DNA of 16,882 nucleotides, from contig JAIXXW010000092.1 in the NCBI GenBank assembly GCA_027490555.1, forward strand, positions 1-16,882, written 5' to 3'. The notes under the pieces are model-generated. The model saw only the letters and a program-made list of their open reading frames with translations. It was not told the origin of the DNA and did no database searches. The stretch's first letter is position 1, and each line of letters begins with the position of its first letter. Origin of the DNA: Comamonadaceae bacterium (GTDB lineage Bacteria; Pseudomonadota; Gammaproteobacteria; Burkholderiales; Burkholderiaceae_C). A program made the translations under genes and the position numbers. This document shows positions 1 to 7,079 of this stretch, piece by piece.

Positions 1-104
1 CTGCTGACGAAGGGGGTGGCCACAAAGCCAGCGCCTACGGCACCTGCGCAAGTGGACGCAATCAGCCAGGTCCGCTTGCTGTTGTCGACTGGGGTGTCAC
101 TCAT
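1..104 (-). CDS. petA: Rieske iron-sulfur subunit of cytochrome bc1 complex, N-terminal end only
   Basis: Only the first 34 codons are present; the gene continues past the left edge. The peptide starts MSDTPVDNSKRTWLIAST and continues into a small-residue hydrophobic stretch ending ATPFVS. A polar start, a basic residue pair before Thr-Trp-Leu, then a Gly/Ala-rich membrane segment is the usual N-terminus of proteobacterial Rieske proteins. These proteins carry the 2Fe-2S cluster of ubiquinol-cytochrome c reductase and are anchored by an uncleaved Tat-type signal. The twin here is Lys-Arg rather than Arg-Arg. The start at 104 has a good ribosome binding site (AGAGGA) just upstream on the minus strand. 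The cluster-binding region lies outside the window, so the call rests on the N-terminus and on the mscL neighbour. Confidence 0.75.
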   Translation of the reverse strand, partial: MSDTPVDNSKRTWLIASTCAGAVGAGFVATPFVS

Positions 105-143
105 GGAAATCCTCTAGCGAGTCGTTATCAGGGTCAACCCGGG

Positions 144-149
144 ATTGTA
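144..149 (-). promoter_or_regulatory. Possible -10 box for petA
   Basis: On the minus strand this reads TACAAT, five of six matches to the sigma70 -10 consensus, 40 bases upstream of the petA start. No good -35 box is seen at 16-18 bases further upstream. It lies in the divergent petA/mscL intergenic region. Confidence 0.3.
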
Positions 150-241
150 GCGGAGTGAAACACGCAACCGACTTACAGCCCGATAGGCCTGATCATGAAT
201 AGGTCACAATCGGGGTCCGATCATTTTTCAAGGAACTATGT

Positions 242-673
242 ATGTCTTTTATCCAGGAATTTAAAACATTCGCGCTGAAAGGCAACGTGATTGACCTGGC
301 TGTCGGCGTCATCATTGGCGCAGCATTCTCCAAGATCGTCGACTCGCTGGTGGCCGATGTGATCATGCCTTTGGTCAGCATGGTCTTTGGCGGCTTGGAC
401 TTTGCCAACTACTACTGGCCCCTGTCGGGGCAATCTGCCCAACTCTCACTGGCCGAAGCCAAAAAATTGGGGGCGGTTTTTGCCTATGGCAATTTCATCA
501 CCATCGCCTTGAACTTCCTGATCCTGGCTTTCATCATTTTTGTGATGGTCCGGCAGATCAACCGGCTCAAATCACGCCAGAGCGTGGAAGCGGCCCCCGA
601 AAAAGCGCCCGAGCCCCCAGAAGATGTGCTGTTGCTGCGCGAAATCCGGGACAGCCTGAAACCCAAAGCATGA
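242..673 (+). CDS. mscL: Large-conductance mechanosensitive channel MscL
   Basis: This is a homopentameric inner-membrane channel that opens under membrane tension and releases solutes during osmotic down-shock. The 143-residue product fits the family (about 130-150). It starts MSFIQEFKTFALKGNVIDLA, the characteristic amphipathic N-terminal helix. TM1 follows at about residues 15-45 (VGVIIGAAFSKIVDSLV), then a periplasmic loop containing FANYYWPL. TM2 is at about 80-103 (NFITIALNFLILAFIIFVMV), and the C-terminal bundle ends with LLLREIRDSLK. The ATG at 242 follows AAGGAA at a proper distance; an overlapping ATG two bases earlier is out of frame. It stands alone on the plus strand, divergent from petA and convergent with pdxA. 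Recognition is secure. Confidence 0.97.
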   Translation: MSFIQEFKTFALKGNVIDLAVGVIIGAAFSKIVDSLVADVIMPLVSMVFGGLDFANYYWPLSGQSAQLSLAEAKKLGAVFAYGNFITIALNFLILAFIIFVMVRQINRLKSRQSVEAAPEKAPEPPEDVLLLREIRDSLKPKA

Positions 674-718
674 GGCAGCGGCCGGGCTGCCGGGCTGAAC
701 ACCGGCGCCTAGGGCGCC
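674..718. terminator. Two small GC-rich hairpins between convergent mscL and pdxA
   Basis: A 6-bp stem pairs GGCAGC (674-679) with GCTGCC (686-691). A second 6-bp stem pairs GGCGCC (704-709) with GGCGCC (713-718) across a TAG loop and overlaps the pdxA stop codon. Their place between convergent genes suits a bidirectional terminator. Neither is followed by a T-tract on either strand, so an intrinsic terminator is not proven. Confidence 0.35.
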
Positions 719-1779
719 CCGCCAGAGAGCTGGGCAGAGAGCTGACGCGCCATGCGGATGGCCTGGACCATGCTGCGGGCATCGGCCAGGCCTTGGCCGG
801 CCAGATCCATGGCCGTGCCGTGGTCCGGGCTGGTGCGCACCAGGGGCAGGCCCAGGGTCACATTGACCCCCTGCTCCACCCCCAGGTACTTGACCGGGAT
901 CAAGCCTTGGTCGTGGTACATGGCCACCACCACATCAAATTCCCGCTGCCCGCCCGCTGGTTGGCGCGCCCGCATGAAGACCGTGTCCGGCGCGAAGGGG
1001 CCATGCACATCCAGCCCCTGCTGGCGGGCTTGCGCCAAGGCTGGCTGCAGGACCTCGATCTCTTCGCGCCCAAACAGCCCGCCCTCCCCGGCGTGCGGGT
1101 TGACACCGGCCACCGCGATGCGCGGGCTGCGACCCAACACAGGCGTCAAGGCGGTGTGGGTGATGCGCAAGGTCTCCAACACCCTGTCCACGGTGATGGC
1201 GTCCAGCGCCTCGCGCAAGGACATGTGGATGCTGACCAGCACCGTGCGCAGCTCGTCGTTGGCCAGCATCATGCGCACGGGCATCTGCGCCAGCGGCACC
1301 CGCGCATGCCGGGCCGCCTCGGCCTGCAGCAATTCGGTGTGGCCCGGGTATTGGTCGAAAGGCGCGCCTGCCGCGTGCAAGGCCTCCTTGTGCAAAGGCG
1401 CGGTGACCAGCGCCGCCACCTCGCCCCGCAAGGCGGCGCGCGCGGCCCACAGCACGGCCTCGCCCGCCAGCCGCCCGGCCCGGGCATCCACTTGGCCCCA
1501 GGGCAAAACGGGCGCCACCGGCACCACCTGCATCACCGGCAAACACCTCGGGGGCACATGCCAGGCTTGGCCGGGCGTTTCGATTTCGCACACCGGAAAG
1601 CGCGGCCCGGATTGCACCAGGGCCATGGCGCGCCGCATCAGCCCTACATCCCCGGCGACAAAGCAGCCCCGCGTGAGCTCGGGGGCGGTGCACCAGGCCC
1701 GGGCGATGGTTTCAGGGCCAATGCCGCAGGGGTCACCCGGTGTGATGGCGATCGGACGGTGCAGTTCAGGCACATTCAT
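709..1779 (-). CDS. pdxA: 4-hydroxythreonine-4-phosphate dehydrogenase PdxA
   Basis: PdxA oxidises 4-phosphohydroxy-L-threonine with NAD+ in the DXP-dependent pyridoxal 5'-phosphate pathway. The product then condenses with deoxyxylulose phosphate by PdxJ. The 356-residue protein begins with the family signature ITPGDPCGIGPET (about residues 12-24). It has VTAPLHKEAL, then YPGHTELL, and the three expected metal-ligand histidines: in VLVSIH (about 185), GVNPHAGEGG (about 229) and AMYHDQGLIPVKY (about 289). The C-terminal block SPDHGTAMDLAG is also typical. The ATG at 1779 lies 15 bases after the stop of the upstream Nif3-family gene, so the two are probably cotranscribed. The Cys in GDPCGIG replaces the more common Ala and should be tolerated. 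Confidence 0.96.
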   Translation of the reverse strand: MNVPELHRPIAITPGDPCGIGPETIARAWCTAPELTRGCFVAGDVGLMRRAMALVQSGPRFPVCEIETPGQAWHVPPRCLPVMQVVPVAPVLPWGQVDARAGRLAGEAVLWAARAALRGEVAALVTAPLHKEALHAAGAPFDQYPGHTELLQAEAARHARVPLAQMPVRMMLANDELRTVLVSIHMSLREALDAITVDRVLETLRITHTALTPVLGRSPRIAVAGVNPHAGEGGLFGREEIEVLQPALAQARQQGLDVHGPFAPDTVFMRARQPAGGQREFDVVVAMYHDQGLIPVKYLGVEQGVNVTLGLPLVRTSPDHGTAMDLAGQGLADARSMVQAIRMARQLSAQLSGGAP

Positions 1780-1794
1780 GGCGCAACAGGGGCC

Positions 1795-2547
1795 TCAGGC
1801 CGGGTTGTCGATCTCGATGAAGCGGTGCGCAATGCCCATCACCTGCGCCACATGCGCCCCCAGGGCGGGCGCGCCATAGCGCTCGGTGGCATGGTGGCCG
1901 CAGGCCAGAAAGGCCACGCCGGTCTCACGCGCCAGGTGGGCTTGCGGCTCGGAGATCTCCCCCGTGATGAACGCGTCCACGCCCTGGGCGATGGCGGCTT
2001 CAAAATAACCCTGGGCCCCGCCCGTGCACCAGGCCAGGCGCCGAACCGGCCGCTCGCTGTCGCCCACACAGGTCACCGGCCGCCCAAGTGCGGCAGCCAC
2101 ATGCTCGGCCAGGGCCTGAGGGCCTGCCCAACTCTGGTGGCCTGTCCCGACAAAGCCCAGATCCTGCTCGCCAAAACGGCCCTCGGTCTGCAAACCGAGC
2201 ACGCGGGCGAGTTGGGCGTTGTTGCCCAGTTCGGGGTGGGCGTCCAGCGGCAAGTGGTAGGCAAACAGGTGGATGCCGTGCGCCAACAGCAAGCGCAGCC
2301 GCTCACGTATCCAGCCGGTCACCCGCCCGTCCTGGCCGCGCCAGAACAGGCCATGGTGCACCAGGATGGCATCGGCCTGGGCGTCAATCGCCGCCTCGAT
2401 CAGGGCCCGGCTGGCGGTGACACCGCTGACCAGCAGCTGCACATCCCGCTCGCCTTCGACCTGCAGGCCATTGGGGCCGTAATCGCGGAATTTTTCAGGC
2501 TGCAGCAAGGCATCCAGGGTTTGGCCCAGAATTTTGGCGTTGGTCAT
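1795..2547 (-). CDS. Nif3/YbgI-family dinuclear metal protein
   Basis: This family forms a toroidal hexamer with a dinuclear metal site; its exact reaction is unsettled, and GTP cyclohydrolase I type 2 is a common but weakly supported name. The 250-residue product (start MTNAKILGQTLD) has all the ligand motifs: ILVHHGLFW with His64/His65, AYHLPLDAHPELGNN with Asp102, and CGHHATERYG with His217/His218 and Glu221. The frame is open further upstream to 2619, but that extension adds 24 residues unlike the family and overlaps the start of the divergent protease gene. I therefore chose the ATG at 2547. It is divergent from the protease and probably shares a transcript with pdxA downstream. Confidence 0.92.
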   Translation of the reverse strand: MTNAKILGQTLDALLQPEKFRDYGPNGLQVEGERDVQLLVSGVTASRALIEAAIDAQADAILVHHGLFWRGQDGRVTGWIRERLRLLLAHGIHLFAYHLPLDAHPELGNNAQLARVLGLQTEGRFGEQDLGFVGTGHQSWAGPQALAEHVAAALGRPVTCVGDSERPVRRLAWCTGGAQGYFEAAIAQGVDAFITGEISEPQAHLARETGVAFLACGHHATERYGAPALGAHVAQVMGIAHRFIEIDNPA

Positions 2548-2614
2548 GCAAAAGACTTTCTGTCTGAGTGGGGTATTGTGGCGTAATGCGCCTGTGGCGC
2601 TTGGGCGAATCGGG

Positions 2615-2620
2615 GACAAT
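2615..2620 (+). promoter_or_regulatory. Possible -10 box giving a leaderless protease mRNA
   Basis: GACAAT lies seven bases before the protease ATG at 2628, the distance normally seen between a -10 box and the transcription start. No Shine-Dalgarno-like sequence is visible between it and the ATG (CGCGATC). The -35 region is weak (CTGTGG around 2592-2597). A leaderless transcript is an inference from this geometry. Confidence 0.3.
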
Positions 2621-2627
2621 CGCGATC

Positions 2628-3788
2628 ATGAAACGTTACTGGCTTTTATTTTCCCAATGGGTAACCGTTTTGGTTGCCATCTGGTTTGTGGTGGCCACGC
2701 TGCAACCGGAGTGGCTGCGTGGTGCGCAACGCTCGGTTGACGGGATGACCCTGCTGCTGGCACCGCCCAGCCACAGCGGCAGCCGCCCGTTGGGCAGTTT
2801 GAGCCTGCCGGCCCAAAAAGCCTCCCCGGCCGTGGTGAGCATCAACACCCGTCAGGGCAAAAACCAGAACCCCTCTGGGCAGGACCCCTGGTTCCGGTTT
2901 TTCTACGGTGAGCAAGACGAACAAAACCCCGCAGGCTTGGGCAGTGGCGTCATCGTCAGCCCCGAGGGACACATCCTGACCAACAACCACGTCATCGAAG
3001 ATGCCGACGACATCGAAGTGGTGCTCAGTGACGGCCGCAAAGCCATGGCCAAGGTGATCGGCACCGACCCGGACACCGACCTGGCCCTGCTGCAAATTCC
3101 CTTGACCAACCTGCCCGTCATCGTGCTCGGCCAGACGCAGGACATGCAGGTGGGCGATGTGGTGTTGGCCATTGGCAACCCGTTTGGCGTGGGCCAAACC
3201 GTGACCTCGGGCATCGTCAGCGCGCTGGGGCGCAACCAGCTGGGCATCAACACCTTTGAGAATTTCATCCAGACCGATGCCGCCATCAACCCGGGCAACT
3301 CTGGGGGCGCGCTGGTCGATGTGAACGGCCACCTGATGGGCATCAACACGGCCATCTACTCCCGCTCGGGCGGCAGCATGGGCATTGGTTTTGCCATTCC
3401 CATCTCGACCGCCAAACAGGTGATGCAGGACCTGCTGAAAAACGGCAAGGTGATCCGCGGCTGGATTGGCGTGGAACCCCAAGAGCTGTCGGCAGAACTG
3501 GCCGAAAACTTCAAACTGCCGCAGACAGGCCCCCAGGCTTTGAAGTCGGGTGTGGTGATTTCAGGCGTGTTGCAAAACGGTCCCGCCGCCAAAGCGGGCA
3601 TCCGCCCTGGGGATGTGATCATGCGGGTCAGCGACCAGCCGGTGGGCAGTGTGGCGGACCTGCTCAACCAGGTCGCCAGCCTCAAGCCGGGTGTGCCCGC
3701 CGAGGTGGTCATCTGGCGCCAGCAGGCCCAACTCTCCTTGCGCTTGACCCCGGGCGAGCGTCCCGCCCCGAAACGGCAGTCGCGCTGA
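2628..3788 (+). CDS. Membrane-anchored HtrA/DegS-like serine protease with one PDZ domain
   Basis: This is an S1C-family periplasmic quality-control protease. The 386-residue product has an N-terminal membrane anchor (about residues 6-24, LLFSQWVTVLVAIWFVVATL) without a clear cleavage site. The trypsin-like domain follows with a complete catalytic triad: His121 in TNNHVIE, Asp151 in DPDTDLALL and Ser225 in NPGNSGGAL. One PDZ domain begins near GWIGVEPQEL and contains GPAAKAGIRPGDVI. An anchored protease with a single PDZ resembles E. coli DegS in layout, although Burkholderiales annotations often call it Do-like or DegQ. The frame is open upstream to a GTG at 2568, but the ATG at 2628 gives the natural hydrophobic N-terminus. 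It converges with tatC, whose stop lies 29 bases away. Whether it acts in a sigma-E-like cascade cannot be told from this window. Confidence 0.92.
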   Translation: MKRYWLLFSQWVTVLVAIWFVVATLQPEWLRGAQRSVDGMTLLLAPPSHSGSRPLGSLSLPAQKASPAVVSINTRQGKNQNPSGQDPWFRFFYGEQDEQNPAGLGSGVIVSPEGHILTNNHVIEDADDIEVVLSDGRKAMAKVIGTDPDTDLALLQIPLTNLPVIVLGQTQDMQVGDVVLAIGNPFGVGQTVTSGIVSALGRNQLGINTFENFIQTDAAINPGNSGGALVDVNGHLMGINTAIYSRSGGSMGIGFAIPISTAKQVMQDLLKNGKVIRGWIGVEPQELSAELAENFKLPQTGPQALKSGVVISGVLQNGPAAKAGIRPGDVIMRVSDQPVGSVADLLNQVASLKPGVPAEVVIWRQQAQLSLRLTPGERPAPKRQSR

Positions 3789-3817
3789 GCCGGCGCGCTG
3801 CACACGGCATCAGGGCA

Positions 3818-4606
3818 TCAGGCCGGGTCGGCCGAATCTTCCGGGGCCTTGGTGTGCTTGATGAACAGCTGGGCCGCCCAGATGCCCAGCTCGTAGAGCA
3901 GGCACATCGGAATGGCCAAGGCCAGCTGTGACACCACATCCGGGGGCGTGACCACGGCAGCGATCACAAACGCCAGCACCACGAAGTAGCCCCGAAACTC
4001 GCGGAGTTTTTCCACGCTCACCACGCCCATCCGGGCCAGCACCACCACCGCCACCGGCACTTCGAAGGCCAGGCCAAAGGCCAGGAACATGGACAGCACA
4101 AAACTCAGGTAAGCCTCGATGTCAGGCGCAGCCGTGATGCTTTTGGGGGCAAAGCTCTGGATGAAGCTGAACACCTGCCCGAAAACAAAGAAATAACAAA
4201 AGGCAACGCCCACAAAAAACAGCACGGTGCTCGACACCACCAGGGGCATGACCAGCTTTTTTTCATGGCTGTACAGGCCCGGCGCGACAAACGCCCACAC
4301 CTGGTAGAGCACCACCGGCAAGGCGATCAAAAACGCCGTCATCAACAAAATCTTGAGCGGCACCATGAACGGCGAAATCACCGAGGTGGCGATCAGGGTC
4401 GCCCCTTTGGGCAAATGGACCACCAGGGGCGCGGCCATGATGTCGTACAGGCTGCCCGGCCCGGGGTAGATGGCCAGGGCCGCCGCTGCCAGCGCCACGG
4501 CCGCCACCGCCCACAGCAAACGATCGCGCAACTCGATCAGGTGCGCCACAAAAGGCTGCTCGGAACCTTTGAGTTCGTCTTCGGGCTTGGGTGGGGTATC
4601 GGACAT
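3818..4606 (-). CDS. tatC: Twin-arginine translocase subunit TatC
   Basis: TatC is the polytopic core of the Tat pathway. With TatB it recognises twin-arginine signal peptides, then recruits TatA to export folded proteins. The 262-residue product shows the family's cytosolic N-terminal signature FVAHLIELRDRLLWA. A long periplasmic loop holds PLVVHLPKGATLIAT and ISPFMVPLKI, and VWAFVAPGLYSHEKK follows. The conserved acidic residue is in FLAFGLAFEVPV and the late segment is VVTPPDVVSQLALAIPMCLLYE. Six membrane segments can be picked out. The start MSDTPPKPEDEL at 4606 was preferred over a GTG at 4630, because the GTG lies inside a stable hairpin and adds unrelated residues. No good ribosome binding site is visible for either. 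It is the last gene of the tatABC run. Confidence 0.96.
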   Translation of the reverse strand: MSDTPPKPEDELKGSEQPFVAHLIELRDRLLWAVAAVALAAAALAIYPGPGSLYDIMAAPLVVHLPKGATLIATSVISPFMVPLKILLMTAFLIALPVVLYQVWAFVAPGLYSHEKKLVMPLVVSSTVLFFVGVAFCYFFVFGQVFSFIQSFAPKSITAAPDIEAYLSFVLSMFLAFGLAFEVPVAVVVLARMGVVSVEKLREFRGYFVVLAFVIAAVVTPPDVVSQLALAIPMCLLYELGIWAAQLFIKHTKAPEDSADPA

Positions 4607-4624
4607 GGGTGGGTCAGTTGGACA

Positions 4625-4645
4625 CGGCACACGCGAGGTGTGCCG
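4625..4645 (-). repeat. Perfect 8-bp hairpin between tatB and tatC
   Basis: CGGCACAC (4625-4632) pairs with GTGTGCCG (4638-4645) over a 5-base loop. It starts three bases after the tatB stop codon in the sense of transcription and ends 18 bases before the tatC ATG. There is no following T-run, so it does not look like a simple terminator. An mRNA-stability or translation-tuning element is possible (inference). Confidence 0.6.
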
Positions 4646-4648
4646 GCA

Positions 4649-5116
4649 TCACACAGAATTGAGGGGCTTGGGCCGGTAACGGGCCACGCGTGCCGCACCC
4701 GACAGGGCTTTGGTGCGCACCCCCGCACGGGCTTTGTACCACTGGGGCATGGCACCGCGCTTGAGACGCCAGTTTTTGTCCGGGTGCTTGTACTCGGGCG
4801 GTGGCGGCTCCAGGGCCGGCAGGTCGCTGACCACACCCGAAGTGGTTTCGGCCCAGTCTTTTTCGAATTCGGAGGCCGTGGTCTGGACGGATTGCTCGAC
4901 ATCGCGGGCCGCCGTCTCCATGGACTCCTTCATTTTCTTGAGCTCTTCCAGGTCCATGGACCGGTTGACCTCGGCCTTGACATCGGAAACGTAGCGCTGT
5001 GCTTTGCCGATCAAGGCGCCGATGGTTCGGGCCACTTTGGGCAATTTCTCGGGGCCGATGACGATCAGGGCCACGACCCCGATCAGGGCCATCTTCGAAA
5101 AACTTAAATCCAGCAC
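4649..5116 (-). CDS. tatB: Twin-arginine translocase subunit TatB
   Basis: TatB pairs with TatC in the substrate-receptor complex of the Tat exporter. The 155-residue product has the expected single N-terminal membrane helix, MLDLSFSKMALIGVVALIVI, followed directly by the hinge motif GPEKLPKVAR and an amphipathic helix. A charged, coiled-coil-like stretch follows (about residues 50-90, DLEELKKMKESMETAARDVE). The tail is Pro-rich and variable. The Glu in the helix region and the GPEKLP motif distinguish it from TatA. It starts 26 bases after tatA ends and is followed by the intercistronic hairpin and tatC. Confidence 0.96.
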   Translation of the reverse strand: MLDLSFSKMALIGVVALIVIGPEKLPKVARTIGALIGKAQRYVSDVKAEVNRSMDLEELKKMKESMETAARDVEQSVQTTASEFEKDWAETTSGVVSDLPALEPPPPEYKHPDKNWRLKRGAMPQWYKARAGVRTKALSGAARVARYRPKPLNSV

Positions 5117-5142
5117 AGAGAAGCGCTCAGTCGGTCAAGGGA

Positions 5143-5391
5143 TCAGGACTTGGTCTTGGCTTCAACGTCGATGGTGGTTTTTTCGGCGGTTGCAGGGGCC
5201 GCGGCCGTGACTTGACCGGCGACAGGTGCTGCGGTCTCCTCGGGCTTGGTGCCGCCCTCTTTCATGCCGTCCTTGAAGCCCTTGACCGCGCCACCCAGGT
5301 CAGAGCCCATGTTTTTGAGCTTTTTGGTGCCAAACACCATGACCACAATCAGCAGCACGATCAACCAGTGCCAGATGGAAAAAGTACCCAT
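5143..5391 (-). CDS. tatA: Twin-arginine translocase subunit TatA
   Basis: TatA oligomerises to form the transport pathway for folded Tat substrates. The 82-residue product begins MGTFSIWHWLIVLLIVVMVF, one short membrane helix. The TatA hallmark FGTKKLKNMGSDLGGAVKGF follows: an FG hinge and then an amphipathic helix. The tail is Ala/Pro/Glu-rich and low in complexity, as usual. The start at 5391 is fixed by a strong ribosome binding site (TAGGAGA on the minus strand, 5397-5403) at 5-base spacing. The order tatA-tatB-tatC is the standard one, so the window holds a complete translocase. Confidence 0.97.
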   Translation of the reverse strand: MGTFSIWHWLIVLLIVVMVFGTKKLKNMGSDLGGAVKGFKDGMKEGGTKPEETAAPVAGQVTAAAPATAEKTTIDVEAKTKS

Positions 5392-5396
5392 GGAAA

Positions 5397-5420
5397 TCTC
5401 CTAAAGATGTTGGGATTCTA
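5397..5420 (-). promoter_or_regulatory. Ribosome binding site and possible -10 box for tatA
   Basis: On the minus strand, TAGAAT (5420-5415) is five of six matches to the -10 consensus. The hexamer 17 bases upstream of it is only CCGAGA, a poor -35. TAGGAGA (5403-5397) is a clear Shine-Dalgarno sequence. The 107-base gap after the HIT gene would allow tatABC its own promoter, although read-through from the his side is also possible. Confidence 0.4.
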
Positions 5421-5469
5421 AGGGGATCGACCACCCGTCTCGGATCGGCCCTGATGAATGAAGGATATG

Positions 5470-5484
5470 CGGGGCAAAGCCCCG
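5470..5484. terminator. GC-rich hairpin downstream of the HIT gene
   Basis: CGGGGC (5470-5475) and GCCCCG (5479-5484) form a 6-bp stem with an AAA loop, 15 bases after the HIT stop codon in the direction of transcription. There is no T-tract on the minus strand afterwards, so termination would be weak or factor-dependent. It may partly separate the HIT gene from tatA. Confidence 0.35.
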
Positions 5485-5498
5485 GTTTCAAGCCCGGA

Positions 5499-5855
5499 TC
5501 AGCCCCGCAGCCAGGGGCGCGGACCGCCCATGACGTGCATGTGCAGGTGGTGCACTTCCTGCCCGCCTTCGGCACCGTTGTTGACCACGATCCGGAAGCC
5601 GCCTTCGGGGTAGGGCTTGCAGCCTTCTTGCAAAGCCAGCCGGGGGGCCAGGGTCATCATGTGGCCCATCAGGCCCGCATGCTCGGGCGAGAGCTGCGCC
5701 ATCGAGGGGATGTGCAGCTTGGGGATGATCAGGAAATGCACGGGCGCCCAGGGGTTGATGTCGTGAAAGGCGTACACATGCTCGTCCTCATGGACTTTGC
5801 GCGAGGGGATCTGGCCCGCGATGATCTTGCAAAAAATACAGTTGGCGTCGGTCAT
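5499..5855 (-). CDS. HIT-family nucleotide-binding hydrolase (HinT-like)
   Basis: HIT proteins are small dimeric enzymes that hydrolyse nucleotide phosphoramidates or related substrates; the physiological substrate here is unknown. The 118-residue product starts with the typical MTDANCIFCKIIAGQIPS. It carries DINPWAPVHFLIIPKLHI in the middle. The catalytic histidine triad is in HHLHMHVMGGPRPW near the C-terminus, complete as His-x-His-x-His with a further His just before it. CIFC supplies the cysteines often seen in zinc-binding HIT members. It lies between the small membrane-protein gene (28-base gap) and tatA, all on the same strand. Confidence 0.94.
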   Translation of the reverse strand: MTDANCIFCKIIAGQIPSRKVHEDEHVYAFHDINPWAPVHFLIIPKLHIPSMAQLSPEHAGLMGHMMTLAPRLALQEGCKPYPEGGFRIVVNNGAEGGQEVHHLHMHVMGGPRPWLRG

Positions 5856-5883
5856 GGCTTGAGGGTATTCAAAGTCAACAATG

Positions 5884-6261
5884 TCAGTCGGTCACCGGGC
5901 GCTGGCCATTGAGCCGCACCATGCCCAGCACGATGCGGTACAAAAACCAGATGGAGATGGCCACCCAGGCCAGCCAGCCCGGGAAAACGAAGAAAAACCA
6001 GAGCGGAAAAGTCACCAGGTACAACACAGCCGCCCAAACCACGGTGCGGATGCGGTAGCCAAAATGTGTGCGCTCCCAGCCGGTGGCATCGCCTTTTTTG
6101 ACCCCGTCGATGAGCAACGCCACCACCAGCAAAACCGGGCCCACCTGCGCCCCGGGAATCATGGCGCTGACGGCCACGATCAGGTGCAGGATGTAGCTGA
6201 CCCAACTGATGGTGTGGGTGCTGTCATCCAGCGGCTGACCGTTGTCGGGCACCTGGTGCAT
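5884..6261 (-). CDS. Small membrane protein, probably DUF4870-like
   Basis: This 125-residue product is mostly hydrophobic. One membrane segment covers about residues 18-38 (ISWVSYILHLIVAVSAMIPG). A second covers about 41-53 (VGPVLLVVALLI), followed by the polar DGVKKGDATGWERTHFGYRI. Two further segments cover about 72-116 (VVWAAVLYLVTFPLWFFFVF and GWLAWVAISIWFLYRIVLGM). The middle motif with an H/Y followed by R-I-R before a TM resembles DUF4870-type proteins of Betaproteobacteria. The name comes from recall and no function is known. It begins three bases after the hisE stop, so it is almost surely cotranscribed with hisIE. I would not infer a histidine role from position alone. Confidence 0.8.
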   Translation of the reverse strand: MHQVPDNGQPLDDSTHTISWVSYILHLIVAVSAMIPGAQVGPVLLVVALLIDGVKKGDATGWERTHFGYRIRTVVWAAVLYLVTFPLWFFFVFPGWLAWVAISIWFLYRIVLGMVRLNGQRPVTD

Positions 6262-6264
6262 GGC

Positions 6265-6633
6265 TCACTCGCCCAGGCGCTCGCGCTCTTGCACCTTGCG
6301 CAGGGCTTTTTCCTCCAGCCCGCTCAGGCCCTCGCGGCGGGCCAGCTCGTTGACCACGTCGGCGGGCGACAGGCCATAGTGCGCCAGCGCAATCATGCTG
6401 TGGAACCACAAATCGGCCACCTCGCCCACCAGCTTGGTTTTGTCGCCACCGTGGTCCAGGTCCTTGGCGGCCATCACGGTTTCGGTGGCTTCCTCGCCGA
6501 TTTTCTTCAAAAAGGCGTCCGGCCCCTTGTGCAGCAGGCGGGCCACATAACTTTTTTCCGGGTCACCGCCGTTGGCGATCTTGCGGCTTTCGACCACGGC
6601 GGCAAGGCGGTCAAGGATGTCCTGGTTGCTCAT
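6265..6633 (-). CDS. hisE: Phosphoribosyl-ATP pyrophosphatase HisE
   Basis: HisE removes pyrophosphate from phosphoribosyl-ATP, the second step of histidine biosynthesis, in the cytosol. The product from MSNQDILDRLAAVVESRK is 122 residues and belongs to the all-alpha MazG-like fold. It has GGDPEKSYVARLLHKG, the metal-binding acidic block KKIGEEATETVMAAKD, and GEVADLWFHSMIAL. An in-frame GTG at 6651 overlaps the hisI stop as GTGA and would add six residues; neither start has a clear ribosome binding site. I chose the ATG at 6633 because MS-x-x-D-x-L is the usual start. HisE is separate from HisI here, not fused as in enterobacteria. Confidence 0.95.
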   Translation of the reverse strand: MSNQDILDRLAAVVESRKIANGGDPEKSYVARLLHKGPDAFLKKIGEEATETVMAAKDLDHGGDKTKLVGEVADLWFHSMIALAHYGLSPADVVNELARREGLSGLEEKALRKVQERERLGE

Positions 6634-6647
6634 AGGTTGGCGGGCGC

Positions 6648-7037
6648 TCACTTGTAAATGGATTCAGGGTCTTTGAGGACCGGCTCGGTCGCCTGCCACC
6701 CGTCGGCCTGCAGGCTCTGGAAAAAGCAGCTGTGCCGGCCCGTGTGGCAGGCAATGCCCGGCTCGTGGCCCAGCTGGGTGACTTTGAGCAACACCACGTC
6801 GTTGTCGCAATCCATGCGGATGTCGTGCACCGTCTGCACATGGCCCGACTCCTCGCCCTTGAACCACAGCTTGTTGCGAGATCGGCTGAAATACACCGCG
6901 CGCTTGAGCTCGGCCGTCTTTTGCAAGGCCTCGCGGTTCATCCAGGCGAACATCAGCACATCGCCGGAGCCTTGTTCCTGGGCGATGACCGGCACCAGGC
7001 CTTTGTCGTCCCATTTGATTGTGTCGAGCCAATTCAT
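6648..7037 (-). CDS. hisI: Phosphoribosyl-AMP cyclohydrolase HisI
   Basis: HisI opens the purine ring of phosphoribosyl-AMP, the third step of histidine biosynthesis. The 129-residue product starts MNWLDTIKWDDKGLVPVIAQ. It has the strongly conserved MFAWMNREAL, then YFSRSRNKLWFKGEESGH. The metal region follows: MDCDNDVVLLKV with acidic and Cys ligands, and GIACHTGRHSCFF with the other zinc cysteines. Length and motifs match monofunctional HisI. In related genomes it would normally follow hisF closely. Here 2.4 kb of accessory DNA separates them, so hisI now heads the hisIE-DUF4870-HIT run and probably needs a local promoter. Confidence 0.96.
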   Translation of the reverse strand: MNWLDTIKWDDKGLVPVIAQEQGSGDVLMFAWMNREALQKTAELKRAVYFSRSRNKLWFKGEESGHVQTVHDIRMDCDNDVVLLKVTQLGHEPGIACHTGRHSCFFQSLQADGWQATEPVLKDPESIYK

Positions 7038-7046
7038 AGGAAGGTG

Positions 7047-7079
7047 ATCTTAAAGCAATGCCATGAGCGGACTGGTCAA
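7047..7079 (-). promoter_or_regulatory. Possible promoter for hisI-hisE
   Basis: On the minus strand, TTGACC (7079-7074) matches five of six positions of a -35 box. TTTAAG (7054-7049) is a weak -10 with a long 19-base spacer. A start near 7042 would give an almost leaderless hisI mRNA, which fits the missing Shine-Dalgarno sequence at hisI. This is an inference; the spacing is poor. Confidence 0.25.

Noticed and set aside
670..2586. A 638-codon open frame on the plus strand
   Set aside because: It lies antisense to pdxA and the Nif3-family gene, both with clear motifs. Its product is a His/Gly/Arg-rich shadow typical of high-G+C DNA.
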